This document shows, piece after piece, positions 48,022 to 59,670 of a stretch of DNA of 64,000 nt. The DNA is from Blastomyces gilchristii SLH14081 (Eukaryota > Ascomycota > Eurotiomycetes > Onygenales > Ajellomycetaceae). The notes below the pieces were generated by a model. That model made no database searches. It saw nothing but the letters and a program-made list of their open reading frames with translations, and had not been told where the DNA came from. A program made the position numbers and the translations under genes. The first letter of the stretch is position 1; every line of letters starts with the position of its first letter. The DNA is taken from NCBI RefSeq assembly GCF_000003855.2, contig NW_003101659.1, forward strand, positions 647,475 through 711,474, in the 5' to 3' direction.

Positions 48022-50071
48022 TCAATATGGTTTGAATCCGCGGTGTTTATGTCGTTTCTCCCGATGGCCCCCATCTTTCGATGGATGCTCTTTCGTTCGC
48101 AGGACATTCTCTGGGGCAGTACGCTTGGTGAACGGCTTAGATGGGAAATCTTCACCTTGTTGTTGATCTCCTTCGTCAAGCTTCCATGAACGTACATGCC
48201 CGTCCTCTCCACATGTAAAAATTGATTTCGACTATACAGTCGTTTTGGGTCGTGTGAGCCAGAGTATAGTTTGAGAGATTTGGGAGAGGAGCTGCAGCAG
48301 AAATGAGATCTGCTTCTTTTTACGGTACTTACATTATTATCCAAAAATACGGATCGAACGAGTTCTTCGCCGTGGGCACCCGGAAGTCTCCACGTATTGG
48401 CCAGGTCGAAGTCAAATTTGGGCGAGCATACTAAAGGTGTGAAATCGAGTCGTTGTTCACTTGCTCAGGCGAGCAATGTAAGAGACTATGTATACCCCGC
48501 AAAAACCATACGACAAAAAGAAAGTATTCAAACCTTGTTTTCCCAGACACTACAAACATGTCCCCACGAACATCGAGGACTTGCGCTACATAATCATTTT
48601 GTAGTACAGGACGAAGATCACCGAACTGGATAGGTGCGGGCTCCACGGCGTTCTCGTCGGGGTTGTTAAGAGGGTGGACCGAAAAAACCTCGTCATGGCT
48701 TAGGGCGTAGATTGCGTGTTCCCCGAAGAATCCAGCTCTGTGAATGGATCCATGGTTAAAAACCTGTAGAAGAGCCTCGTCTTCGTCTGAAATCGTGGTG
48801 TCGTAGATGTTAACGAGCCCATCAGTGCTTCCAGATAAAAGGACATTGCGCCGGGTCGGGTGGAATTGCAACTACGAATAGTTTAGTGGTTGACCAAAGG
48901 GAAATTGAGCCAGCACTAGAAATACATCTCCTGGAGGGCTGTGTGGCCCAACCACAAAGTCCGCAACCAAGATGAACAAGGGAAACGGAAGGAAGTTGGG
49001 GTTTGCAATGGAAGAGGAGGGAACAAATTAATTACCTCAGTTATATCGTCGTTGTGACTCTCGACATATTGAAGCCGGGGCTGGCCCGGAGACCTAATGT
49101 CCCTGGTAATAATCGGTTAGCAGGTCCGACGAGAGGTAGGGAACTCTCGCACGAGCAAGAAAGTGAATGAGAAGGTTTGTGCGGTATATGGCCTCTGGGT
49201 CACTAGCACAGCAGTGGGAGTGCCGGTAGAATGGTGGTCTGGGGAAGATAATGAAGAATTGGTGGTACCGAATCCGCATCAGATGCAAAATACGTGGCTT
49301 CAGCCTCGCGGGATAAGTCGCATAATCAGCCCAACAACTTACCAAAATATCACAGAGGATTGAGATGACACAAGCTCGGTTCCAGCAACGATGGTGCACG
49401 GTTCCAGGCTACAGGTGAGTGCGGTGATGGGAGCCGACTTATCTAAAGCAGGAGCTGATCAGCACACCGACCAAAGACTTCAATTTTGCATGGAGCTTTC
49501 TCATAGTAATATATATATTTCTTGGGGGGAATAAACAAGATATGAAGGAAGGGCACATGTCAAAACCATTGCTGGTGACAAACGTGCGTTAAAGATGAAA
49601 AATAGGGACTGAATGAGCGGCGTTAAAAAAGAAGGGATGCGCCTCAGGATATCAAAATGGAAAAAGCACTAGCGAAAAGAGACAACAACTCAATGCGCAT
49701 ATGGGGATTGTCCTACCTACTGTGACCGTCAGAACTGCATCTCTTCTTTTCCCCCTCACATCCCACAGCTTCACGGTCCCATCTCTGCCCGAAGTGGCAA
49801 CTATGTTCTTCCCTTCGACAGAGGCGGGATCAACTTCGCAGACACAGGTCACCCCACCACCATCTTGACCAGGATGAATATCTGCGAACACCCCATCAGG
49901 GAGGACATTCAATGTCTCGCGATCAAAACGTCGCAGCGAGTTATCTGAAGAGATCGCAGCCAACGCATCAATGCCACTCTGGCATAGAGAGTAGATGTAG
50001 CTCCCAGGCGGCAGGGAGAGAGATGACTGGCTTGTCTGGTGCAACAATCGATACTGTGATGGGGAAGCCAT
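48022..50071 (-). CDS. WDR89-like WD40-repeat protein
   Basis: Spliced model of 398 aa from exons 50071-49717, 49442-49343, 49102-49036, 48871-48534, 48459-48333 and 48231-48022. WD40 blades are visible: IVATSGRDGTVKLWDVRG near 90-107, SQSSVIFWDIRSPGQPRLQY across exons 2-3, LLSGSTDGLVNIYD, HAIYALSHDEVFSVHPL, and in the last exon SIFTCGEDGHVRSWKL. The string DLRPVLQNDYVAQVLDVRG followed by LDFTPLVCSPKFDFDLANTW and RLPGAHGEELVRS is characteristic of the fungal WDR89 family, whose cellular role is poorly defined. The tail after the last blade is basic (REKRHKHRGFKPY). Intron 4 was placed with a GTTTGA donor and an AAG acceptor because only that join gives the family sequence without a stop. Intron 1 is long (274 nt). 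Confidence 0.85.
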
Positions 50072-50245
50072 GGGACACGGACCAGTCGAGACTCGATAGC
50101 AATCCCCCTCAATATATAGAAACTGGTAATGTATGGTAATTTGTTCATCTATCTACTCATTGATGCCTGGGATAGTAGTTGATTGGCAAGGAGCGAACAG
50201 CTTGTAGAGAGGAAGAAATTTCCTGGGGTGTGTGTCCAGCAGAGG

Positions 50246-50292
50246 AAAAAAAAAAAAAAAAAAAAAAAAAAAGAGAGAGAGAGAGAGAGAGA
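50246..50292 (+). repeat. A-run followed by (GA)n
   Basis: About 27 A residues directly followed by roughly ten GA dinucleotides, upstream of the WDR89-like gene start. Confidence 0.9.
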
Positions 50293-50761
50293 AAATTTTA
50301 AAAAAATTGATGACGAGTAATTTCCTCAGTCATTGGTATATATCCAGCAAGACGTCGACAACTCTTCCGCGAGATCATTATCCTTCAGCAACGCAAACAT
50401 CCAGAATATACATATCTCTCTCACTGCCTTGTCAGCTTGTATGGGAGAAGAAGACGCTATTATTCTGCTTGGTTGCGCTCATGTCGATGGTTGTGTGTAT
50501 AGGTACTGTTATGTATGTATGTAACGTTAACCATGTATTGTATGTATGTTAAGAGTACCGGACTTATGGGTCTTGGTATTGAAATCGAAGGAACCAAGGG
50601 ATCGGATAGGGTCGTAATTTACGCCCCAGAACATAACTTACCGTATTGTGTCACCCAAGGACCCAACAGCAGAAGTTTGGGCTCCATGCACGTCGGTTTT
50701 CCATGAGCTAAACCGGGCCACTGGGGCCATTGGCGGTCCGTCGCAGCTAGTTGTATGTACT

Positions 50762-50784
50762 GTACTCCGTACACTACGGAGTAC
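50762..50784. repeat. Perfect 10-bp inverted repeat with 3-bp spacer
   Basis: Arms GTACTCCGTA (50762-50771) and TACGGAGTAC (50775-50784) flank CAC. The arrangement presents CCG-N7-CGG, the type of everted triplet bound by some Zn2Cys6 regulators, but no binding is shown. The arm sequence recurs elsewhere in the window. Confidence 0.85.
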
Positions 50785-51041
50785 ACTGGTGTTCCGACGC
50801 TCTGGGACGGGAAGCCACCCCCCAAGCGAGTTTGTCCATCATGGCCAATGGCTATGTGTCCTCAAATGCGCCAGGTTTTAGGCTGGAGGGAACGTCGCAT
50901 CCCAAGTGGTGTACTTTTTCTTTTTGGGGAACTAATCTCATACAATACAACATATGGACCCAATAGTTAGGTTATTTTGTATTGATTATTCATCTAGCTC
51001 CTTCCCTCCTTCTGTTGTTGAGTTGATAACTATGACGCTTC

Positions 51042-51118
51042 TGCTTCTTCTTCTTCTTCTTCTTCTTCTTCTTCTTCTTCTTCTTCTTCTTCTTCTTCTT
51101 CTTCTTCTTCTTCTTCTA
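51042..51118. repeat. (CTT)n trinucleotide microsatellite
   Basis: About 25 consecutive CTT/TTC units, followed by CTTCAA and CATCTT triplet variants. Gives artefactual poly-Leu and poly-Arg frames on the two strands. Confidence 0.93.
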
Positions 51119-53121
51119 TTCTTCTCTTTTCCCAACTTCAACTTCAACTTCATCTTCATCTTCATCTTCCTCTTTAGCTGCTTCGAAGCTAGTAGAGAGC
51201 CAAGCCAACCAGGCAACCTTGTCACTAAATAGGTCTAGTGTTGAGAGTAGAGGGGATGATGAGTAGAACGGTTTTCTTTTGCAGACAAAATCGAATCTTC
51301 AGGTCATGATCTCGAGAATTCCTCACACTAGCAAAGCAACTAAAGGGAGAAGATGATTTGCTGCCCTTAATCCAATCCCCTGCGATTATGGGAGTTTATT
51401 TCTGAAATTCTCTTAGCGTCACAGAATTGCCCCGATCGATGTTGCGTGTTCCTAATGCAAGGGGTGTTTCATTATCCTCCTCCTCTTCAACCAGTCACAG
51501 AGCAAACATGGCTAGGAATTGACCAGCACAACTGATTAAAAACAGCCTGAATAATATTCACTGCGTCACTTTCTTTCAGCTGGAAGAACGACTAAGCTCA
51601 AGCAAGGAAATTTGAACCATTTTCCTATCTCCGTTCATGTCCGGTATGGTGTGCAAGTTAACATGGAAGGGGAAGCTCGTATACCACCAGATTCAGCAGC
51701 CAAAGAACGTCCTACGTACTCCGTACTGGGCAGTACAATCCTCCGCAGCGCTTGAAGTTGCTTCCACCAACTCTGTGCAAGATTCAAAGTTAATAATGAG
51801 CGAATAAATGGTCGTCCGGTCAGTAGGACCCACCATCAGGCCCTATCTCGAATCAAGTGTAAATCAAGTGCTAGTCCTTCGGAGGAGGTTACCATATGAG
51901 TTGGAAAGTGTTTGACGGACTCAACGGCAACCCCGGATAAACTTGCTCAGAAATGGACCATGAAGTATGCCAATGGGGCAAAAATGGCTTTGAGAGCCCA
52001 TTATTGTTCAAGCGTTGGCATACAACTCCCATGCATGAACTGTCAACACACCTATTGGATTTGTTAGAAGCCCATATTTGCTTATCAAACACCACATCAA
52101 TCCAACATATGACTCCGGATACGGCTACCTAGTGGAGAATGGGACAGCTCAACGCCCGATCAAATTGACGGAACTTTTCTGTACATATTCTGGGGCCCTC
52201 CAAATTCCACATCTAGGCCCTCTAAATGTTGTTGAGATGAGACTGAGCTTATCCAAGAACAAAAGTGGTGACGATTGTTGCGAAAAAGTCCAATTCAATT
52301 GTAAGATCAGCAGTCGCCGAAAATGGCTACTTTGACTTCATGGACATCTTGTCAGCGCCAAGCGAACCCATCCATCTTGACGCCATACTTTGCTGGGAGG
52401 TGCCCGCTAATTTGGGACTTGGGAAGGGAATAGAGACATGAGCGGAGGGCTGCACCAAACCAAACTTAGGCAACTAAAAGCCGGATGAACTCAAGCCTGT
52501 CGACTAACTTTTGGCCCCAACAGCAAACCCTGTTGAAACGAGGCTGAGATACATACAGACCAGACAATCAATAATGAGAATCTATTCCGTATTGTCCTGT
52601 ACATCTCCGAATAAAATTATCCTGGCCGGACGTGGCAGCCACGCTTAAGTTTTGCGGCGTTTGAAGAAGGCACAGCAGTGTCGGAACTTTCTTCGGGATT
52701 GCGAAATTTCTGTACAAGCACGGCGCCCAGCATGTCGAAGTAGGTCTTCTAGGTTCCTAGTTCGTGCTTGAAGGAGAAGATTTAACGTGTCCTGAGCGCC
52801 CTTGCGTTATGGCAAGTTGACAATTCAACTATCCCCGAAGACCCCGAGATATTTTTTCCACCGATGTTGCTGTGAAATACAATACTACTACTATTAATTA
52901 ATATACTCCGTACCGTACGACGCTGTTCTCAAAGCACATTGATACAAGTAGAAAAGCTAAGAAAGGGTGTGACATTACTGTACAAGCTCCAACCGACTAC
53001 CACTCCGCCGGGATTGGGATGGCGACACAGCGCCCTTTTCCGCATGTGAATTTGTTATCTGGGGCTGTTTCACTGACCCATAATAATTGACCATGTGTCG
53101 TCACTTTTTTACTTTTCTGCA

Positions 53122-53122
<1 letters not shown>

Positions 53123-53172
<50 letters not shown>
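53123..53172 (+). repeat. A50 homopolymer
   Basis: The longest homopolymer in the window, 50 uninterrupted A. No recognisable retroelement body precedes it. Confidence 0.9.
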
Positions 53173-53175
<3 letters not shown>

Positions 53176-54390
53176 GTTGACTATTACAAAAACCATAACT
53201 AACCAACATGATGCCCCTTTAAAAGAGATGAAAGGGATGATGATGTAGTGTATTGCATGATGCCATTGGTGAGCTAACCAAGCACCAACCAGACTGATGA
53301 TTGATAGAAGGCCCCCATTTCTTACTACTTCACTACTTCAGTCAAGGGCGTTAGTGAAGTTCAGCGTTGACGTTTGTCCACAAGTCCTGATGTCTGATGA
53401 GTGGAGGGTAACAGAGCCCAACAAATTGTATAGTGTCAACTGATTGGACTAACTACCCTCTGTTCTCCTTCTCCTATTAACTCTCTCTGCAGCTTCCCCC
53501 CTGTCCTTGTCTTTGCGTTGTGGTGGTTTCAACCTCTTCGTGGTTTACTTGGGTTAAATCGCGTGCCCAGGTACCAACCAACAAACCCACAAAATTTCAG
53601 ACATTTAATTCCCCGCGCCATGAACTTTGCCTCTTTTGATCATCTTCTCCATTCCATTTTTCCAACTGTTTTGTTTGTCCAGTCCCTGCTTCTGACCCGA
53701 CCTGATCGCCCAGCCAAGAGACCCGCCCACCTTGGTACCGCTTACCTTACGGGGTTTATACTGTAATGTATGTACAGTACATACCATACGATACCATACC
53801 AGCTCCTCCACCCCCGTACCGAACCGTACAGCGCATCCCTCCCCATCCCTCCATCCCACCTTCTCGCCGCAACATCTCCAGGCCAGGCTATATTATTATT
53901 TGATGGGACCATCCTCTCCCGCCAGCCACTGTCCATCGCCCAAGTACCATTCAATTGGCATTTGTTCCTCGACTTTCCTTCTATTATTCTTTCTTTTGCT
54001 TCTGCGCCGGATTCGTTCACCCTCCTTGCCCGAAGAGGTACTGCGACAAGCTGCCCCTCTGCCCGACGCACGTTCGGAACGCTGACGATAGTAATAATAA
54101 TAATATCAATCGCTCCATGTGTCGCTTGGAATAAAAGCAGCTCCCAGTATTTCCCCCTACGCTACGCCGATCTACATAACCCTCGTCTCCTCCTCAATCT
54201 GCTACGCCGGCTTCTCTCTCTCCATCAGCCTCATCAGACTCCCTCTGCCTCTTCTACCTCTTCCACCTCCTTCCTCTTCGCCCACTCCTCCCGTTGTCGT
54301 TCATTGGCATTGGAAGGACCCCTAAGGTCGCGTTTAACCTGCTGTCTGTCATTTTCCCTCGTTGGGTGGCATCACATCAGTAACCCTACT

Positions 54391-55648
54391 ATGGACCTCT
54401 CAGTCCTCACCGATCTTGCACCTCGAAGGCAACCCCAAACAAAAGCTGAGTTAGACTCTCCGAAAAACGAGTCTCACGGAACTGTAAACTCTACGTAAGC
54501 TTTTTTCTTTTTCGTTTTTCTTCCATTTTATGCCCGTACAGTGTTTCGTTGCGCTAGCCATCTGCCAGCTGTCTCTCATCCATTCGCACGACCGAAATCA
54601 CCTAACTATTCGCAGCCGTAAATCATACTTCTCATTTCTCCCAATAGAGAAATGATTGTTTTTATGTCCCTTGGCTAATGTCTATTCCGATAAACATAGG
54701 TACACTGAAGAATACCCTTGTTACGAGGAAAACGGACGATTGTATCATGGATTTCGACGAGGCATATACATGTATCCGTGCGATGAACTAGAACGAGATC
54801 GTCTGGATATTTTCCACAAAGTATTTTTGGTGGCTCGCGGGAATGTGCTACATGATGTTCCAATCAGCAATCCTTCTCCGCTTATGAATAGCCTTTCGGG
54901 GGGCCCTCGAATGGTTACCGATCACGGCCCTCGAATACTAGATCTTGGCTGTGGAACCGGAATGTGGGCAATGGAAATGGCCTCGCGGTACCCACACGCA
55001 TACGTGTTGGGGATTGACCTGGCGGCGATGCAGCCCCAAGAGCACCCGCCAAATTGCGATTTTCAGACACCTCGGGACTATGAGAGCCCTTGGTTTTTGG
55101 GAGAGAATTCTTGGGATATGATTCATCTCCAAATGGGATGTGGGAGTGTGTCGAACTGGCCTAATTTGTATCAAAAGGTTATACGACACCTGCGTCCTGG
55201 GACAGGGTACTTCGAACAAGTGGAAATTGACTTTGAACCGCGCTGCCACGATGAGTTCTCGGCTGATCAGCCCCTTAATCGATGGTATTTAAATCTGAAG
55301 GAGGCAACAGATCAGGCGAATAGGCCGATCGCGCACAATCGAAGCACAACGCATATGCTGAAAGAAGCTGGTTTCGTGGATATAAAGCACCTGATGCTTG
55401 GCCTGCCGCTAAACACATGGCCGGATGAAAAATACGAAAAGGAGGTTGGAAAATGGCATAATTTTGCCTTTTCCGATAGCACCTATGCTCTCATACTTGG
55501 GCCTCTCAGCCGTGTAAAGGGCTGGTCGGTCGAGCAAATTGATTTATTGGCCCAGGAAGCACGAGCGCAGGCGTTTGATAAACGCACCCAGGTGTTCAAT
55601 CTTCTGCATATATATACTGCCAGACGACCAGACAACCCAATCCGATGA
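54391..55648 (+). CDS. laeA: LaeA/Lae1-like methyltransferase, regulator of secondary metabolism
   Basis: Spliced model of 350 aa from exons 54391-54494 and 54700-55648. After a short N-terminus (MDLSVLTDLAPRRQPQ) comes the LaeA-family core: YEENGRLYHGFRRGIYMYP, DRLDIFHKVFLVARGNVL, the SAM-binding motif ILDLGCGTGMWAMEMA (about 114-129), VLGIDLAAMQPQ, PRDYESPW, SWDMIHLQMGCGSVSNWP and HLRPGTGYFEQVEIDFEPRC. Family role: nuclear methyltransferase-like protein that acts with velvet proteins (VeA, VelB) to link development and secondary-metabolite gene expression. The GFRRGIYMYPCDE and EQVEIDFEPRC blocks favour LaeA over more distant LaeA-like methyltransferases, but a paralogue cannot be excluded. 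The intron (205 nt) is long for this window. The open frame upstream of the ATG is C/T-rich leader and not family-like. Flanked by large gaps on both sides. Confidence 0.87.
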
Positions 55649-57936
55649 AAGCGCACTTTTGTGCTTAATTTCACTAGTCCGACGTTTGAAGACAAACCCT
55701 TCACTCCCCACGTCAGTGGTTTCCTACCATCTCTTTCCCCCTCCCAAGATCCGGTTTGAATGGCACAATATCGATTCTGAGTACATCTTACGCGTTGTCC
55801 CGATAAATATGATTGCGGCTTCTCAGATCATCCCGAAACGGGCGGGACTGTTGTATTCCAGCTTTTGACTGGTTTGGTAGAGGCCTCGTCGCATACCCCC
55901 TTTCGGGTCCAAATGCCTATAGTTATCCTTTGACTTGTTGGTAAGAAGCATCAAATATCGGTGAAGGACCACTATTGAAAAGCTATGCAACTTGAAAATC
56001 TCGTTGCCCAACTCCAAGGAACAGTAATGGGGTCCGGAGACACACAAAAGTCCATTTAATTAATGACCCGACCAAACGACATTGCAACGACGAATTCCTT
56101 TCCTCCATTTCTTGTTTTGAAATCTTTATTCCGTCTTATGCCCTCAACAACTATAGACGTTTCCTCCCTGATTTTGCCTGCTCATTTAATTTTGAAAATT
56201 TTTCATTTAATTTTGTTTGTCGATCGTTATTGAGCCCTTGTACCTCTTCCATTCCGTCGGCTTTGTTCCACATCCCCTACCTACAGTCATCAGTTTCCTA
56301 GGCTATTATTCGTACAGCATTCTCTCCTGGGTTCCTGGACATGAATAATTTTTTTTATTATTAACCATGATATACACATAGATCGGAAAGACATCAAAAG
56401 CCATAGCGGGGGAACCATGATGGAGGTTTCTCTTGTTTTCTGTATCCTCATGCCTTCCTTTCTTTTGGTGAGGATGATATAATGACTCTCGATACGATGA
56501 ATGATTGATGTCTAGCTTGTATGGCGCTCTCTCTTTCTCTCCATTCCTGGCCCTCTCTTTTCTTGCTTTGGTGACCCATTCACTAAATATTCCAAAGATG
56601 TTATCCTTCTTTCCTATTTGTTGTCATATATATACTGCTACTTTATTTTTCTTTCGATATAAACTATTTTTATCCTCCATATATGCATGTCCATATCCCT
56701 ATTTCGCGCATTCTTCCATCCTAATCTCACCACGATTAATTGTCCAACCATACATCCCTTCCAACTATTACTATTGTTCATTTTTCAGGTGGGAGAGCGG
56801 AATAGAAAAATATATAAAATCAGCAGAAAAAGGTTACTTCTTTTGCCTTACCTGACCTGGCACAACTTGCTTTTCCATATATTCTTGCTCCGCCTTGCTT
56901 CAGACAGAAACAACCCAACGTTTTCCGTTTATCCAGCCCACAGGTTCTTTTTGAACTATACAATCCAACCAGGTGATTGGCTCCCTCCCTTTGTTTCTCT
57001 TCGCACAACCTCTTACTCTCGCTATTGTTTCTATTCTTTCCCACCGCCCCCAAGTTTCACTAGTTAGTGGTTGTTTTTTTTACTCATATCATTTCCACTG
57101 GAAGACATTGGAAACTGGTGGAAGATAAGAGCAACAATGCAGATGTTGAAGTGAATCGCAGAGCATGCCAGCGCCTCCTTCGCTCCCCTCTTTTCTTTTT
57201 CCCTCTTTGTTCTCAGGACCCGACAGAGCGGATACTGCACGCGCGAACATGGACTTGGGGGCTCGCTGCTGTATATCCAATTTAGCCAGTCACCTCCTAG
57301 CTCGTTGGTGCTTTTTTGCCATGATGCGGCGCGGGCGAGCGGGCTTCGCCGCTGGTTTTAACCCGGTTTTTTCGCTTTTTCTCTTGGTTTGTATGGATGT
57401 ATGTAACTATGTACATGTACATGTACATACATACATTATGTGTGCGCTGACAAGATATTTAACATTGTTGTGGAAAATGATATGTGTGCTTTCTCTGTTT
57501 TCTCTTTGCTTTTTTTCTGTTGTTTTCTTTTTCCTTTTCTATTTCCGGATTTTCCCCTTTGGATTCGTAGCCTATTGTTTTCTTCGCGGTTGGTGTGATG
57601 TAGGGCAACGGGAAGGAGAGTTATATTGTCCTCCGTTTATCGGACCTGGAATGATGCATTGTTTATTTTATTACAAGTTGGAATGAAACACTGCAACATC
57701 CCACTATGATGAATATTAAGAACCTCCCAGGGTGAATGGTGCGCCACGTTGGGTAAGAAATTCAGCTCGAAGAACCAACAGGTATTTCACCCTCTAACAA
57801 TAGATGTGCGGGAGAGTTCTTGGGGGCCTAACACAAGATAACACACATCCCATTGGCAAATGAGCACACACATCTTGAGCTGTCCTTTCATCATAATACA
57901 TCACGATCGTCATTATTATCAAAATTCTCTGGTGCC
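55649..57936. other. Convergent spacer between laeA-like gene and SWD1
   Basis: 2.3 kb of T-rich DNA. The open frames here (up to 173 codons at 57165-57686) are Phe/Leu/Cys-rich by-products of T-rich composition. An overlapping TACATGTAC pair is at 57412-57426. Both 3' UTRs should lie at the edges. Confidence 0.6.
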
Positions 57937-59670
57937 TTATCTCCGCCGCCCCTTGTTTTGAGCACGGCCCATGCCATTATTCGTAACAGCAGCACCTCCG
58001 CTTTCCCCACCATTATTACCGCCCGCACTATTATTGACTGGTTCCTTCGCCGCACCGGGACTTCTTCGCCGCATGGTCCCCGGTCCCACAGCCACGATGT
58101 CATCCTCGCTCTCACTGTCGCTTATATCGAGTAGGACAGGCATGCGGAAGGCATGCAAGGCACCCCCCGCATCATCCTCTTCGCCCTTGACCGGCTCAAT
58201 GGTCAAAACGTCCGGTTCCTCGTCCTCTAGATCTAGACGGCGCTGATGCACCTCCTCAGCGGGGTGGATGTCATATTCATCCTCGCGCTCCACATACGCG
58301 ACATTCTCCTCTACCTCTGCAAAATCCGGCGCTAGCGCAGACCATTTCTGCGGGCTCACTATCGACCATGTATATATGCATCCCGACTCGAGGCCGCAGG
58401 CTGCCACCATCGGACGGCTAGGATGCCATTCTACAACGCCTAGTTCTTCCTTCGGGCCTTCGAGGATCTTCACGAGAGAACCATGGCTGCGTTCCCAGAC
58501 GTAGATGTCATGGTTCATGAAGGTGGAGGCCGTAACGAATTCTCCTGTGGATGAGAAGGCGACGTGGTTCCAGCTCAGGCGGTTGACGACGTCTTGGAAT
58601 TTGTGCTCGACTTCGAGCTTTATAGCGGAGGGATCGAGGCTGACGCCCAGCTGGGACAGGTCGGGTATCAGTATTGTGCGAATGACGCGGTCTGAACTGT
58701 TGACGAGTAGATCACGTCCGTTTCTAGCAAGGCGGAGGAGGATTACGACGCCGTTACATAGTCTCGTTGAGTGGATTGTAGTGCACGTTTGGGTTTCGAT
58801 GATGTTAATCCAACCCTTCGATGTGCCTGATATTATGTGGTTTCCAAGTGCAGTGAATATTGTGACGCAAGTTGAATGTTTCGCGTCTTGTGCCGCTTGT
58901 TTTGCAACTACCGCCGGATCGGTGTCTTCGAGATGAGGTCGCAGGGGAGCGGAAGGGAGAATCCGTTTTACGGGCCGCGGTGCGGATATATCGACGAGAA
59001 CTGGTTGCTCTTCAAACAATGAAGCGACAAAAAGCCAGCTGAGGCGTTTCTGGGTTAGAATATATTGGTAATGGTTGGAGGGGGTATAACAGTGGCATGA
59101 CATACTGGTTAAATGGGTGGAATTCGGCAATGTATACTGGGGCTTCGAATCTCACGGTTCGCACGCGGGAGCCATCTTTCATATCCCATAATATGCACTT
59201 CCAATCCTGTGAAGAACTGAGTAGATATCTGCCGTCTCTCGACCAGCTAGTGCCAGTTAGCTCACCAGCGTCCGCAATATACGCATGTTAAATCGGTGGA
59301 TGGTAAAAGCAAACCTTAGCGATTGAATCTGTTTGCTATGCCCTCGTAGCTTTCGGGCGACGCCATTGGTCTCCACGTCAAATATCACGACGGTGCCATC
59401 AACCTGTGGGTGGGAAACTCCGTTAGTTGACGAACTGAATAAATATCGGTTGATAGTGGACAAGCTTACTCGTCCAGAAGCTAGGAAGTCACCCTTGCGG
59501 TTGAATCGTAAGCAAGTAGCGTGTCCGCTGCCTACAGGAGAGCTTCATTGTCAGCGTTTGGTTTCACAATATAGCAGTGTTATAAGCTAGAAGCACGCAC
59601 GGAGCTTGCCCGTGAGGGCATCTGGGTAGTCTTGAGCAAGAACAAACGGGTCAATCAAAGCCAGATTCAT
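57937..59670 (-). CDS. SWD1: Swd1, COMPASS (Set1C) histone H3K4 methyltransferase subunit
   Basis: Spliced model of 487 aa from exons 59670-59601, 59531-59470, 59403-59315, 59246-59106 and 59038-57937. The start MNLALIDPFVLAQDYPD is characteristic of Swd1/RbBP5. WD40 blades follow: ATCLRFNRKGDFLASGRVDG, YLLSSSQDWKCILWDMKDGS, LFVASLFEEQPVLVDIS, HIISGTSKGWINIIETQT, and AFSSTGEFVTASTFMNHDIYVWE. After the propeller there is an acidic region (VEENVAYVEREDEYD) and a Gly/Asn-rich tail ending in NKGRRR. Family role: core scaffold that, with Swd3 and Bre2, activates Set1 for H3K4 methylation at Pol II promoters. The last acceptor was set at CTCAG so the join reads FHPFNHWLFVASLF; the nearby CCCAG alternative shifts the frame. 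Divergent from RPB1 over 866 bp. Confidence 0.94.

Larger units (their letters stand above)
50072..54390. other. Microsatellite-rich gap upstream of laeA-like and WDR89-like genes
   Basis: 4.3 kb between divergent genes without a recognisable coding sequence. It carries poly(A)+(GA)n at 50246-50292, an inverted pair of TACTCCGTA/TACGGAGTA at 50763-50783, a (CTT)n array at about 51042-51118, further TACTCCGTA copies at 51717 and 52904, and an A50 run at 53123-53172. The segment at about 53460-54390 is C/T-rich and probably includes the promoter and leader of the laeA-like gene. Confidence 0.6.

Noticed and set aside
50986..51225. Arg/Lys-rich and Leu-rich frames across the CTT array
   Set aside because: Pure consequence of the trinucleotide repeat.
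53770..54390. N-terminal extension of the laeA-like gene by an in-frame open stretch
   Set aside because: The extension is low-complexity Ser/Leu/His-rich leader sequence unlike LaeA proteins; the ATG at 54391 gives a normal start.
56505..57067. Overlapping 116- and 126-codon open frames
   Set aside because: Hydrophobic composition follows from T/C-rich DNA; the frames overlap each other and show no conserved motif.
57165..57686. 173-codon + strand open frame
   Set aside because: Phe/Leu/Cys-rich product from T-rich DNA in a convergent 3' spacer; no domain, no splice or start context, and no family resemblance.
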